Of a DNA stretch of 64,000 nucleotides, positions 51,861-60,726 are shown in pieces. Below the pieces are notes generated by a model, which did not search any database, was not told the DNA's origin, and saw only the letters and a list, made by a program, of their open reading frames with translations. Location: positions 52,395 through 116,394 of the forward strand of contig CAMEJJ010000010.1 in assembly GCA_945919795.1 (NCBI GenBank), read 5' to 3'. The position numbers and the translations under genes are program-made. Origin of the DNA: an uncultured Lachnospiraceae bacterium. Its GTDB lineage: Bacteria; Bacillota; Clostridia; Lachnospirales; Lachnospiraceae. The stretch's first letter is position 1; the number at the start of each line of letters is the position of its first letter.

Positions 51861-53024
51861 ATGAAATTTTCGGATCGAATGAATGATTATGAAGAAGGTA
51901 TTTTTCAAGTATTAGATGAAATGAAAGCGAATAAGGAAGCAGAAGGAGAAACAGTTTATAATTTTTCTGTTGGTACTCCTGATTTTAAACCGGCCGATTA
52001 TATCATGGAAGCCGTTTCAAAAGCTGCAATGGAGCCTGAAAATTATAAGTATTCCTTAAAAGATATCCCGGAACTGATTGATGCGGTAAAAGCCCGTTTT
52101 AAGACAAGATATCATGTCGATGTGAATGCAGATGAAATTACATCTTTATATGGCTCACAGGAAGGATTTGCACATATTGCTCTTGCATTATGCAATCCCG
52201 GTGATATTGTTTTAGTTCCAAATCCGGGATATCCGGTATTTACATTTGGTCCGTCTTTGGCAGGTGCAAAAATTGTTACGTATGATTTGATTGAAGAAAA
52301 AGGATATTTGCCGAATTTGTCAGATATTGATGAAGAAATCGCGAAAAAGGCAAAGTGTATTGTTGTTTCGTATCCGTTAAATCCGGTTTGCAAATGCGCA
52401 CCGGCATCGTTTTATGATGAATTGATTGCATGGGCAAAAAAATATGATGTGATTGTTTTACATGATAACGCATATTCCGATATTGTATATGATGGCAAAG
52501 AAGGACGGTCTTTCTTATCCTATGAAGGAGCAAAAGAAGTAGGTGCAGAATTTTATTCACTTTCTAAATCATATAATTATACTGGTGCCAGAGTATCCTT
52601 TTTGGTAGGTAATAGGGAATTGGTTCAGACATTTAAAAGATTGCGGAGCCAAATTGACTATGGTACATTTTTACCGGTACAAATCGGTGCTGTGGCTGCC
52701 TTGACGGGACCGGATGATTTTGTAAAAGAGCAGTGTAAAGCTTATGAAGAGCGACGCAATGCATTGTGTGACGGATTTACCAAGATTGGCTGGCCTTTTG
52801 AAAGAAGTGAAGGAACCATGTTTGCATGGACAAAAATTCCGCCAAATTATCAGGATGATGTGGCATTTGTAAAAGATTTGTTTGAAAAGACCGGTGTCCT
52901 GTGTACGCCGGGAAGCAGTTTCGGCTCGCTGGGAAAAGGGCATGTCCGTTTTGCACTTGTGTTACCCGTTGAAATCATAAATGAGGCTGTTTCAAAAGTA
53001 AAAGAAAGCGGAATTCTGGTTTAA
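51861..53024 (+). CDS. Class I PLP-dependent aminotransferase
   Basis: The 387-residue protein has FSVGTPDFKPADYI, YGSQEGFAHIA, PNPGYPVF, SYPLNPVCK, HDNAYSDIVYDG and the Schiff-base lysine K236 in SLSKSYNYTGARVSF. A late HVRFALVLP carries the carboxylate-binding arginine. This resembles the LL-diaminopimelate or alanine/aspartate aminotransferase subgroup; the substrate is not decided. I chose ATG 51861 with AAGAGG upstream over ATG 51840. A strong terminator follows. Confidence 0.85.
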   Translation: MKFSDRMNDYEEGIFQVLDEMKANKEAEGETVYNFSVGTPDFKPADYIMEAVSKAAMEPENYKYSLKDIPELIDAVKARFKTRYHVDVNADEITSLYGSQEGFAHIALALCNPGDIVLVPNPGYPVFTFGPSLAGAKIVTYDLIEEKGYLPNLSDIDEEIAKKAKCIVVSYPLNPVCKCAPASFYDELIAWAKKYDVIVLHDNAYSDIVYDGKEGRSFLSYEGAKEVGAEFYSLSKSYNYTGARVSFLVGNRELVQTFKRLRSQIDYGTFLPVQIGAVAALTGPDDFVKEQCKAYEERRNALCDGFTKIGWPFERSEGTMFAWTKIPPNYQDDVAFVKDLFEKTGVLCTPGSSFGSLGKGHVRFALVLPVEIINEAVSKVKESGILV

Positions 53025-53039
53025 TCGTTTCGGTCAATG

Positions 53040-53078
53040 AAAAAGTAGTGATTTTTAACAAAATCATTACTTTTTTTT
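53040..53078 (+). terminator. Terminator after the class I aminotransferase
   Basis: AAAAGTAGTGATTTT (53041-53055) pairs with AAAATCATTACTTTT (53060-53074), with one G-T pair and an eight-base T-run. Confidence 0.85.
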
Positions 53079-53114
53079 GTGTACTTTTTTGAGGATAGAA
53101 ATGCCTGCTTTTGG

Positions 53115-53143
53115 TTGACACTTATATTTTCTTTCGATATACT
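53115..53143 (+). promoter_or_regulatory. Sigma-A promoter of nrdDG
   Basis: Perfect TTGACA (53115-53120), 17 bp, TATACT (53138-53143). Confidence 0.8.
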
Positions 53144-53157
53144 TTTATTTGCACGCA

Positions 53158-53204
53158 CCACAAGATATTGTGTGTGTCTGGCGAGATAAAACAAGATTGT
53201 GGTG
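53158..53204 (+). promoter_or_regulatory. NrdR-like operator pair
   Basis: CCACAAGATATTGTGT (53158-53173) agrees with the NrdR box consensus acaCwAtATaTwgtgt at 14 of 16 positions. A weaker match containing ACAAGATTGTGG lies 31 bp further on (53189-53204). Pairs of NrdR boxes separated by three helical turns are typical of ribonucleotide reductase operons. Confidence 0.6.
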
Positions 53205-53387
53205 TGAATACTTGCACGACAGGCACCGAATATGGAACAAAATGATGAAATACGGCATTTGAGGTGCTCGTGGATTGCGCGTGTTGCGTAGCAATGTAGT
53301 AATCCATACACATCACATTATGTTGATGAATTGTTATAAGAAATGGCTGAGTATCATAAAAAGCTGTGAAAAGGGAGTTATGAGGTT

Positions 53388-55574
53388 ATGAGTGAAGACT
53401 TATTAAAACAGACAAATGATATTGATTACGGTTCTATTTATAAAACCAAATTACCTGTTAAGATGATAAAAAAAGATGGCAGTAAAGAAGATTTTAATGT
53501 TCAGAAGGTAATCAATGCTGTTGGAAAGAGTGCATATCGCGCATTAACTAAATTTAATGATGAAGAAAAGGACAGAATTTGCCGTTATGTAGTGGAAAAG
53601 GTTGATGAACTGGAACAGGATGAAATTCCGATCCCGATTATGCACAATATTGTCGAGAGTGCTTTGGAACAGGTAAAACCGATTGTTGCAAAGAGTTATC
53701 GCGATTACCGTAATTATAAGCAGGATTTTGTGCGCATGATGGATGATGTTTATAAAAAGAGTCAGTCCATTATGTATATCGGTGATAAGGAAAACGCGAA
53801 TACAGACAGTGCACTGGTATCCACAAAGCGCAGTTTGATATTTAACCAGTTTAATAAGGAATTATATCAGAAATTCTTTATGACTACCGAAGAAATCCAG
53901 GCATGCCGTGACGGATATATTTATGTACATGATATGTCTGCACGTCGTGATACCATGAACTGTTGTCTGTTTGATGTTGCCAATGTATTAACCGGTGGAT
54001 TTGAAATGGGTAATATCTGGTACAACGAACCCAAAACGTTAGATGTTGCGTTTGATGTTATCGGTGATATTGTTCTTTCGGCTGCAAGTCAGCAGTACGG
54101 TGGTTTTACCGTGCCGGAAGTTGATAAAATTTTGGAGCCATATGCTGAAAAATCCTATAAAAAAGCAATTGATAAATATATGCGTCTTGGTATCGACCGC
54201 GAAAAAGCCGAAGCAGAGGCTTTAGCTGATGTGGAAAAAGAATTTGAGCAGGGATTCCAGGGATGGGAATATAAATTCAATACGGTAGCAAGCAGCCGTG
54301 GTGATTATCCGTTTATTACCGTAACAGCAGGTATCGGAACCGGACGATTTGCAAAGATGGGAACGATTATCATGTTGAATGTCCGTAAAAACGGGCAAGG
54401 AAAAAAGGAATGTAAAAAGCCTGTTTTATTCCCTAAAATTGTCTTTTTATATGATGAGAATCTTCATGGACCCGGAAAAGAACTCGAAGATGTTTTCGAA
54501 GCTGGTGTGGAATGTTCCGCAAAGACCATGTATCCCGACTGGCTGAGCCTGACCGGAAAGGGCTATATTGCCAGCATGTATAAACAGTATGGAAAGGTTA
54601 TCTCACCCATGGGATGCCGTGCATTTTTATCACCGTGGTATGAAAGAGGTGGTATGCATCCGGCGGATGATGACGATAAACCGATTTTCGTCGGTCGCTT
54701 TAATATCGGTGCGGTTTCTTTGCATCTGCCCATGATTTTGGCAAAATCACGTCAGGAGAGCAAAGATTTTTATGAAGTACTTGACTATTATCTGAATTTG
54801 ATTCGTCAACTTCATATCCGTACCTATGCTTATTTGGGTGAGATGCGTGCGTCAACCAATCCGTTAGCTTATTGCGAAGGCGGTTTTTTAGGTGGTAATC
54901 TGCAGCTACATGATAAAATCAAACCGATTTTAAAATCAGCAACCGCATCTTTTGGTATTACGGCATTTAATGAATTACAGGAATTATACAACGGAAAATC
55001 GCTGGTAGAAGACGGTGCTTTTGCACTGGAAGTATTGGATCATATCAATAAAAAGGTTCAGGAATTCAAAGAAGAAGACGGTAATTTATATGCTATCTAC
55101 GGTACTCCTGCCGAAAATCTGTGTGGTCTTCAGGTAAAACAGTTCCGGGCAAAATACGGAATTGTAGAAGGTGTATCTGATAAAGAATATGTAAGTAACA
55201 GTTTCCATTGTCATGTCAGCGAAGATATTACGCCTATTGAGAAACAGGATTTGGAATACCGGTTCTGGGAAATGGCAAACGGCGGAAAGATCCAGTATGT
55301 GAAATATCCGATTGATTACAACAAGGAAGCGATTAAGACTTTAATCAGAAGAGCCATGGATATGGGATTTTATGAGGGAGTCAATTTGTCTTTGGCATAT
55401 TGTGATGACTGCGGACACCAGGAGCTTGAGATGGATGTCTGCCCGAAATGCGGAAGTCGCAATTTGACAAAAATCGACCGGATGAACGGTTATCTTGCTT
55501 ATTCACGAGTACATGGAGATACGAGACTAAGTGATGCCAAAATGGCTGAAATTGCAGAAAGAAAATCCATGTAG
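53388..55574 (+). CDS. nrdD: Anaerobic ribonucleoside-triphosphate reductase
   Basis: This glycyl-radical enzyme makes dNTPs without oxygen. The 728-residue protein has an N-terminal ATP-cone (about 20-110: MIKKDGSKEDFNVQKV), MNCCLFDVANVL and YITVTAG-type barrel segments. The C-terminal zinc site has two pairs, CDDC and CPKC, and the radical glycine is G701 in RMNGYLAYSR. nrdG, its activase, follows 18 bp later. Control by NrdR is suggested by boxes after the promoter. The ribosome site is imperfect (GGGAG far, GAGG close). Confidence 0.97.
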   Translation: MSEDLLKQTNDIDYGSIYKTKLPVKMIKKDGSKEDFNVQKVINAVGKSAYRALTKFNDEEKDRICRYVVEKVDELEQDEIPIPIMHNIVESALEQVKPIVAKSYRDYRNYKQDFVRMMDDVYKKSQSIMYIGDKENANTDSALVSTKRSLIFNQFNKELYQKFFMTTEEIQACRDGYIYVHDMSARRDTMNCCLFDVANVLTGGFEMGNIWYNEPKTLDVAFDVIGDIVLSAASQQYGGFTVPEVDKILEPYAEKSYKKAIDKYMRLGIDREKAEAEALADVEKEFEQGFQGWEYKFNTVASSRGDYPFITVTAGIGTGRFAKMGTIIMLNVRKNGQGKKECKKPVLFPKIVFLYDENLHGPGKELEDVFEAGVECSAKTMYPDWLSLTGKGYIASMYKQYGKVISPMGCRAFLSPWYERGGMHPADDDDKPIFVGRFNIGAVSLHLPMILAKSRQESKDFYEVLDYYLNLIRQLHIRTYAYLGEMRASTNPLAYCEGGFLGGNLQLHDKIKPILKSATASFGITAFNELQELYNGKSLVEDGAFALEVLDHINKKVQEFKEEDGNLYAIYGTPAENLCGLQVKQFRAKYGIVEGVSDKEYVSNSFHCHVSEDITPIEKQDLEYRFWEMANGGKIQYVKYPIDYNKEAIKTLIRRAMDMGFYEGVNLSLAYCDDCGHQELEMDVCPKCGSRNLTKIDRMNGYLAYSRVHGDTRLSDAKMAEIAERKSM

Positions 55575-55592
55575 GAGAGGGGAAAAAGATTC

Positions 55593-56102
55593 ATGCGTTA
55601 TCATAACATTACAAAAGATGATATGCTAAACGGTGACGGACTTCGTGTCGTTTTGTGGGTCGCCGGTTGCGATCATTGCTGTAAAGAATGTCAAAACCCA
55701 ATCACATGGGATTTGAACGGAGGACTATTATTTGATGATGCCGCAAAGAAAGAAATCTTTGCACAGCTTGATAAATCATATATTTCCGGAATTACGTTTT
55801 CCGGTGGAGATCCTTTACATCCGGCAAACAGACTGGATGTGAAAAATCTAATGGAGGAAATTCATGAAAAATATCCTGATAAAACCATCTGGCTTTATAC
55901 CGGAGATGTCTGGGAAAATGTCATGAATTATCCGCTTATACAATATGTGGATGTCTTAGTGGATGGCGAATTCATGATTGATTTACGTGATCCGAAGCTA
56001 CAGTGGAAAGGAAGTAGCAACCAGCGTGTCATCGATGTGAAAAAGACACTAAAGCAGGATGATATATCCGTTCCGGTTTTACATTGCGGCGATTATGCAT
56101 AA
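55593..56102 (+). CDS. nrdG: Anaerobic ribonucleotide reductase-activating protein
   Basis: This radical SAM enzyme puts the glycyl radical on NrdD. The 169-residue protein has the cluster motif C26-x3-C30-x2-C33 in GCDHCCKECQNPITWD, then GITFSGGDPLHP and KTIWLYTGDVWE. The motif has an extra Cys at residue 29, which makes the spacing ambiguous but keeps CX3CX2C. GGAGAGGGG precedes the ATG. It is co-transcribed with nrdD. Confidence 0.96.
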   Translation: MRYHNITKDDMLNGDGLRVVLWVAGCDHCCKECQNPITWDLNGGLLFDDAAKKEIFAQLDKSYISGITFSGGDPLHPANRLDVKNLMEEIHEKYPDKTIWLYTGDVWENVMNYPLIQYVDVLVDGEFMIDLRDPKLQWKGSSNQRVIDVKKTLKQDDISVPVLHCGDYA

Positions 56103-56121
56103 TATATATAATGCTGGAAAA

Positions 56122-56211
56122 AGTAGATGATACGTCAACGAATGCTCAATTCATTGTGATAAAATGAGTAGATGATACGTCAACGAATGCACCATACGTT
56201 GTAACAAAAGA
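56122..56211 (+). repeat. 45-bp tandem repeat, two copies, before dut
   Basis: The first 24 bases of each unit (AGTAGATGATACGTCAACGA onward, at 56122 and 56167) are identical; the remaining 21 are diverged but alignable. Confidence 0.75.
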
Positions 56212-56265
56212 TAGAAAAAGTATACAACTATAAAATTGAATCAAGTTAGACAAAGAAGGTAAACT

Positions 56266-56703
56266 ATGAGTGAAAAAATACAAATTCAATATCTGAATGA
56301 TGAGATTAAAAGATTGGAATATATCGATGGAAAATCGGATTGGATTGATCTTCGAAGCAGTGAGCATGTAGAAATGAAAGCAGGAGAATTTCGTCTGATT
56401 CATCTTGGTGTTGCCATGAAATTACCGGAAGGATATGAGGCACATATTGTTCCGAGAAGCTCCACCTTTAAAAATTTCGGGATTATCCAGACCAATCATT
56501 GCGGAATCGTGGATGAAACCTATTGCGGTCCCAATGACTGGTTTTATATGCCTGTTTATGCTTTGAGAGATACTGTCATTGAGGTAAATGACAGAATTTG
56601 TCAATTCCGGATTGAAAAACACCAGCCGACAATTCAATTTGAGGAAGTAGATCGGTTAGAAGGAAAAGACCGCGGTGGAATCGGAAGTACCGGAACAAAT
56701 TAA
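56266..56703 (+). CDS. dut: dUTP diphosphatase, trimeric
   Basis: It hydrolyses dUTP to dUMP and keeps uracil out of DNA. The 145-residue protein shows all five motifs: the early DLRSSEHVEMKAGE, PRSSTFKNFGI, GIVDETYCGPND, RICQFRIEK, and the C-terminal RGGIGSTG. The position after nrdDG is functionally sensible. Its terminator overlaps the promoter of the next gene. AAGAAGG lies upstream of the ATG. Confidence 0.95.
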   Translation: MSEKIQIQYLNDEIKRLEYIDGKSDWIDLRSSEHVEMKAGEFRLIHLGVAMKLPEGYEAHIVPRSSTFKNFGIIQTNHCGIVDETYCGPNDWFYMPVYALRDTVIEVNDRICQFRIEKHQPTIQFEEVDRLEGKDRGGIGSTGTN

Positions 56704-56716
56704 TTGTGAAATAACT

Positions 56717-56746
56717 GCATAAGAAAGACTCCTTTTTGGAAAACTA
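56717..56746 (+). promoter_or_regulatory. Possible sigma-G promoter of spoVAF
   Basis: GCATA (56717-56721), 18 bp, then AAAACTA (56740-56746). Against the Bacillus sigma-G consensus (gHATR, N18, cATnHTA), the -35 is exact and one strong -10 base differs. Transcription would begin inside the loop of the dut terminator. Confidence 0.4.
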
Positions 56747-56776
56747 TTGAAAATGGTTTTGAAAAAGGAGTTTTTT
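56728..56776 (+). terminator. Terminator of dut, carrying the spoVAF Shine-Dalgarno site
   Basis: ACTCCTTTTT (56728-56737) pairs with AAAAAGGAGT (56762-56771), with an inner AAAAC/GTTTT stem and a T-run to 56776. AAAAAGGAG is 8 nt before the TTG start of the next gene. Confidence 0.75.
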
Positions 56777-56778
56777 AA

Positions 56779-58242
56779 TTGAAAAAAAGAATGTTTCCGG
56801 TTGAAGAAGAATTTTCAATCCCCAAAACGCAATATCATGTATCCAGAGATCTGAATGAAAATATGTTGTATCTGAATAAAAGACTGAGTGTCGATGATAA
56901 TTTTGACATTATTTACAGAGTGATTGATGTCGGAGGAAAAAAGGCATGCATGTATTTTATCAACGGACTTTGTAAAGATGAATTAATGCAGAAAATGTTA
57001 GAAGGTTTTATGGGTATTTCAGCAAAAGATATGCCTGATAATGCGCATGAATTCTCTAAAAAATTTATGCCGTATGTCGAAGTGGATTTGAGTAACAGCT
57101 GGAAAGATATTGTTTATTTCTTGCTTTCGGGAGTATTTGTACTCATCGTTGATGGTTATGATAAGGTATTTTTGATTGATGCAAGAACCTATCCATCCAG
57201 ATCGGTTGCGGAACCGGAAAAGGATAAAGTATTGCGCGGTTCAAAGGATGGATTTGTGGAAACCGTTGTTCTTAACAGCGCTTTAATTCGAAGAAGAATC
57301 CGTTCCGAGGATTTACGTGTAGAAATGACGAATGCCGGTCAAACGTCAAAAACTGATATTATCATTTGTTATATGGAATCCAGAGTAGACCATAATCTGT
57401 TAGACATGGTAAAGACAAGGATACAAAACATCCAGGTGGATGCACTCACCATGAATCAGGAAAGTCTGGCAGAGTGTTTATATAAAAAGGTATGGTGGAA
57501 TCCGTTTCCTAAGTTTAAATATACGGAAAGGCCGGATACAGCGGCAGCACAGGTGCTAGAGGGAAATATTATTATTCTTGTGGATAATTCTCCTTCGGCC
57601 ATGATTATGCCAACCAGTATTTTTGATGTGATTGAGGAAGCAGACGACTATTATTTTCCGCCCATTACGGGAACGTATCTAAGGCTGACCAGATTTATCA
57701 TTGCAATTTTAACTTATATTATGACTCCTACGTTTTTACTGTTTATGCAGGAACCCAAATTTATACCGCATGGTTTTGAATTTATTATGGTTGCGGATAC
57801 AATCAATATTCCTTTAATCTGGCAGTTTTTGATCTTGGAACTCGCGATTGACGGCTTGAAGCTTGCTGCCGTTAATACGCCCAGCATGTTAAGTACACCA
57901 CTTAGTGTCATGGCTGCATTGGTATTAGGGGAATTTTCGGTTAAAAGCGGATGGTTTAATTCGGAAGTTATGCTTTACATGGCTTTTGTAGCCATAGCAA
58001 ATTATACACAGGCTAGTTATGAATTGTCATATGCTTTAAAGTTCATGCGTATCATAAGCCTGATCTTAACTGCGATGTTTGGTTTATATGGTTATATTGC
58101 CGGAATAATTGTTCTTATTGTGGCATTAATATTTAATAAAACCATTTCAGGTGACAGTTATGTTTTCCCGCTGTTGCCGTTAAGATTACGACAACTTGGT
58201 CATCGTTTTATCCGAAGGAGGTTAAAAGATTCAAAAAAATAA
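56779..58242 (+). CDS. spoVAF: Spore germination protein SpoVAF, GerA family
   Basis: The 487-residue protein has a soluble N-terminal half and a membrane half with five or six helices (about 300-455). The motif VDGYDKVFLIDARTYPSRSVAEPEKDK, then RGSKDGFVETVVLN, ALIRRRIRSEDLRVE and ADDYYFPPITGTYLRLTRF, fits SpoVAF better than nutrient-receptor GerAA subunits. SpoVAF is an accessory germination protein of the spore inner membrane. It starts with TTG after AAAAAGGAG. No other spoVA genes are next to it, which is unusual compared with Bacillus. Confidence 0.9.
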   Translation: MKKRMFPVEEEFSIPKTQYHVSRDLNENMLYLNKRLSVDDNFDIIYRVIDVGGKKACMYFINGLCKDELMQKMLEGFMGISAKDMPDNAHEFSKKFMPYVEVDLSNSWKDIVYFLLSGVFVLIVDGYDKVFLIDARTYPSRSVAEPEKDKVLRGSKDGFVETVVLNSALIRRRIRSEDLRVEMTNAGQTSKTDIIICYMESRVDHNLLDMVKTRIQNIQVDALTMNQESLAECLYKKVWWNPFPKFKYTERPDTAAAQVLEGNIIILVDNSPSAMIMPTSIFDVIEEADDYYFPPITGTYLRLTRFIIAILTYIMTPTFLLFMQEPKFIPHGFEFIMVADTINIPLIWQFLILELAIDGLKLAAVNTPSMLSTPLSVMAALVLGEFSVKSGWFNSEVMLYMAFVAIANYTQASYELSYALKFMRIISLILTAMFGLYGYIAGIIVLIVALIFNKTISGDSYVFPLLPLRLRQLGHRFIRRRLKDSKK

Positions 58243-58248
58243 CACAGA

Positions 58249-58278
58249 TTGCCATTTTATAGCAAATTATGATAAAAT
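58249..58278 (+). promoter_or_regulatory. Promoter of the degV-like gene
   Basis: TTGCCA (58249-58254), 18 bp, TAAAAT (58273-58278), with TG at 58270-58271 giving an extended -10. Confidence 0.6.
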
Positions 58279-58372
58279 AACTCTGACTTTGATGTGGTTA
58301 TCAAATGGATATAAATTTCTCAAACACATAATTGTGAAATGAGAGATTAATTTAGATAAAGAGGAATACTGA

Positions 58373-59242
58373 ATGAAAGATTTTATTATTGTAACAGATA
58401 CAGCTTCGGATCTTCCTGCCGATTATATCGAAAAAAACAAGATTGAGTTGTTATCGCTTGGTTATATTGTAGATGGGAGAATGTATAACTGGTATTCGCC
58501 CATGGATGAGCATGAATTTTATGATACCATGCGCAATGGTAGCATGCCGACAACCTCGCAGGTAAATGTCAACGATGCGTTGCAGATGTTTGAAAAACTA
58601 TTAAAAAGAAGTAACGACATTTTATGCATTTCCTTTTCATCCGAATTGAGCGGGACATACAGCAGTACGGCACTTGCCGCATGGCAGATCAGAGAGGAGA
58701 ATCCGGATGCTCATATTCGAGTGATTGATTCCAAATCCGCATCTCTTGGGCAGGGGCTGATGGTGGATTATGCCGTCAGAATGAAAAATGAGGGTAAGAG
58801 TATGGATGAAATTGCAGATGATTTGGAACAAAACTACCTGCATTTTTCACATATCTTTACGGTAGATGATTTGTTTCATCTGCACAGAGGCGGAAGAGTT
58901 AGTAAGGCGACAGCCATATTGGGTTCACTTGCAAAGGTAAAACCAATCTTACATGTGGATGATGAAGGTCGCTTAATTAATATTGGCAAAGTCCGTGGCC
59001 GTAAAAAATCTTTACAAGAGCTGGTTCAGGTGATGGAACAAAAAATAGGTTCTTATAAAGAGGAAAACCAGACTATTTTTATCAGTCATGGAGACTGTCT
59101 CGAAGACGCGCAGTATGTAGCAGATTTGGTAAAAGAAAAATTTGGATTTGATTCCTTTTTAATCAATTATGTCGGACCGACAATCGGCGCACATACCGGT
59201 CCCGGAGTTGTCGCTTTATTTTTCCGGGGTGAAAGTCGTTAA
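58373..59242 (+). CDS. DegV family fatty-acid-binding protein
   Basis: The 289-residue protein has IIVTDTASDLPADYI at the start, TTSQVN, ISFSSELSGTYSSTALAA, VIDSKSASLGQGLMV and HRGGRVSKATAILGSLAKVKPIL. The end IGAHTGPGVVALFFRG completes the DegV fold. Family members bind a fatty acid and supply it to fatty acid kinase (FakA) in Staphylococcus. AGAGG precedes the ATG. It has its own promoter; the next small gene may be co-transcribed. Confidence 0.93.
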   Translation: MKDFIIVTDTASDLPADYIEKNKIELLSLGYIVDGRMYNWYSPMDEHEFYDTMRNGSMPTTSQVNVNDALQMFEKLLKRSNDILCISFSSELSGTYSSTALAAWQIREENPDAHIRVIDSKSASLGQGLMVDYAVRMKNEGKSMDEIADDLEQNYLHFSHIFTVDDLFHLHRGGRVSKATAILGSLAKVKPILHVDDEGRLINIGKVRGRKKSLQELVQVMEQKIGSYKEENQTIFISHGDCLEDAQYVADLVKEKFGFDSFLINYVGPTIGAHTGPGVVALFFRGESR

Positions 59243-59280
59243 TTGCGGATTGTGGCAGGATTCCTGCAGAGAGAGAAGTT

Positions 59281-59895
59281 ATGGAACAAAAAGTTGTGAT
59301 TGACGGATATGAATTTCAAAATCCCGAAGATGCAAAAATTGCAAATGAGGAGCTGGCAAAGGTAAATGCCCTGCATTCCAAAATAGATGAAAATAATCTG
59401 GCGGCTGTAAAAGCTGTATACATAAAGGCTGTGGAACAAAATATTTTTGAGACACAGATAGGATTAACCTATTTAAAAAACATTCGGAATTATTTGATTT
59501 CAAAGGGTGTGTTAAAGGAAAATGAAGCACCGATTCCGGTTTTGTATACAAAGTCCATACTAAAAGACAAAAGCAGTCAAAATGCAGCTGAATTTGAGGC
59601 TTTAAAAGAAAAGCTGAAAAAAGATGCAGAGCAAAAGATTCAGACAGAGAAAATAAAAACAGAAAAAGCTCAAAAAGCCTGCAGACAACGAACGATTCTT
59701 AGTGCAGTGCTTTTTTGCATGGTGCTTTTGATGTTTGCAATTTCCATGACAGGCAACAATCCTACCATATTGAATTATAAATCGGCTATACTGAATCAAT
59801 ATGCAGAATGGGAACAGCAATTGACCGAACGTGAAAATAAAATCCGGGAAAAGGAAGCTGAACTTGGAATTTCGGATGAGAATTCACAAAATTAA
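59281..59895 (+). CDS. Hypothetical protein with one membrane helix and coiled coils
   Basis: I do not recognise this 204-residue protein. Residues about 1-75 are mixed and helical (IDGYEFQNPEDAKIANEELAKV). Residues about 95-135 are highly charged and probably a coiled coil, and one membrane helix follows (about 138-157). A second charged coiled coil (about 175-200, QLTERENKIREKEAELG) closes the protein. GAGAGAAG precedes the ATG, and the gene starts 38 bp after the degV-like stop, so an operon is likely. The response regulator follows 78 bp later. Confidence 0.6.
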   Translation: MEQKVVIDGYEFQNPEDAKIANEELAKVNALHSKIDENNLAAVKAVYIKAVEQNIFETQIGLTYLKNIRNYLISKGVLKENEAPIPVLYTKSILKDKSSQNAAEFEALKEKLKKDAEQKIQTEKIKTEKAQKACRQRTILSAVLFCMVLLMFAISMTGNNPTILNYKSAILNQYAEWEQQLTERENKIREKEAELGISDENSQN

Positions 59896-59973
59896 CATAT
59901 TTATGCCCTATACTCAAAGAAGTTAATGTAAAAAGTTCAAATAAATGCATGATTTATGAGGTGAAGTTTCATT

Positions 59974-60648
59974 ATGAATAAAACAAAAATCTTAGTTGTT
60001 GATGATGAAAGCAGAATGCGTAAATTAGTCGGAGATTTTTTGAGCAGGGCAGACTTTGAAGTGATGGAAGCCGAAAATGGGGAAAAGGCGCTGGATATTT
60101 TTTTTGAAAATAAAGATATAGCCTTAATCTTACTGGATGTCATGATGCCCCAAATGGATGGATGGGCTGTTTGTAAAGAAATCAGAAACTTTTCCAAGGT
60201 TCCGATTATTATGCTGACGGCTAAAGCAGATGAAAAAGATGAATTAAAAGGATTTGAACTTGGAGTAGATGAGTATATTGTAAAACCGTTCAGCCCCAAG
60301 ATTTTGGTTGCCAGGGTAGAAGCTGTACTTCGCAGAAGCAACCCGGGTGCTGTGGAAGAGAATATTTTAGAGTATTCCGGTATCCGATTGGATAAGGTTG
60401 CACATATTGTTACCGTTGACGGACAACCTATCGATTTAAGTTTCAAAGAGTTTGAATTGTTGACTTATTTTATGGAAAATAAGGGAATAGCTTTATCCAG
60501 AGAAGTGATATTAAATCATGTCTGGAATTATGATTACTTTGGGGATGCCCGTACCATTGACACACATGTCAAAAAATTGCGCAGCAAAATGGGAAAAAGC
60601 GGAGAGCATATTCAGACGATATGGGGATTAGGATATAAATTCGAATGA
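59974..60648 (+). CDS. Two-component response regulator, OmpR family
   Basis: The 224-residue protein has a receiver domain with DDESRM, the phospho-acceptor D55 in LLDVMMPQMDGW, T/K residues in MLTAKADEKDE and VKPFSP. A winged-helix DNA-binding domain (about 128-222: LSFKEFELLTYFMENKGIALSREVILNHVW, then RTIDTHVKKLRSK) follows. A histidine kinase lies 860 bp downstream on the same strand, beyond a manganese riboswitch and mntP, and is the probable partner. The target genes are unknown. Confidence 0.92.
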   Translation: MNKTKILVVDDESRMRKLVGDFLSRADFEVMEAENGEKALDIFFENKDIALILLDVMMPQMDGWAVCKEIRNFSKVPIIMLTAKADEKDELKGFELGVDEYIVKPFSPKILVARVEAVLRRSNPGAVEENILEYSGIRLDKVAHIVTVDGQPIDLSFKEFELLTYFMENKGIALSREVILNHVWNYDYFGDARTIDTHVKKLRSKMGKSGEHIQTIWGLGYKFE

Positions 60649-60689
60649 AGATCTTATTTTTTAATCCTTTTCATATTTTAAACAATTCC

Positions 60690-60718
60690 TTGATATGATG
60701 CACGAAAAATGATATAGT
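60690..60718 (+). promoter_or_regulatory. Promoter of the mntP riboswitch transcript
   Basis: TTGATA (60690-60695), 17 bp, TATAGT (60713-60718). Transcription would begin near 60725, right at the riboswitch. Confidence 0.7.
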
Positions 60719-60726
60719 TATCTTCG

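Larger units (their letters stand above)
53079..53387 (+). other. Long nrdD control region
   Basis: The spacer of about 310 bp before nrdD holds a consensus promoter, NrdR-like boxes and a leader of about 240 nt. In the leader, GGATT and AATCC (about 53273-53303) enclose a GTTGC/GCAAT hairpin. No open frame on either strand is convincing. Confidence 0.6.

Noticed and set aside
59937..60446. 169-codon minus-strand frame over the response regulator
   Set aside because: It overlaps the conserved receiver domain in antisense and shows no motifs.
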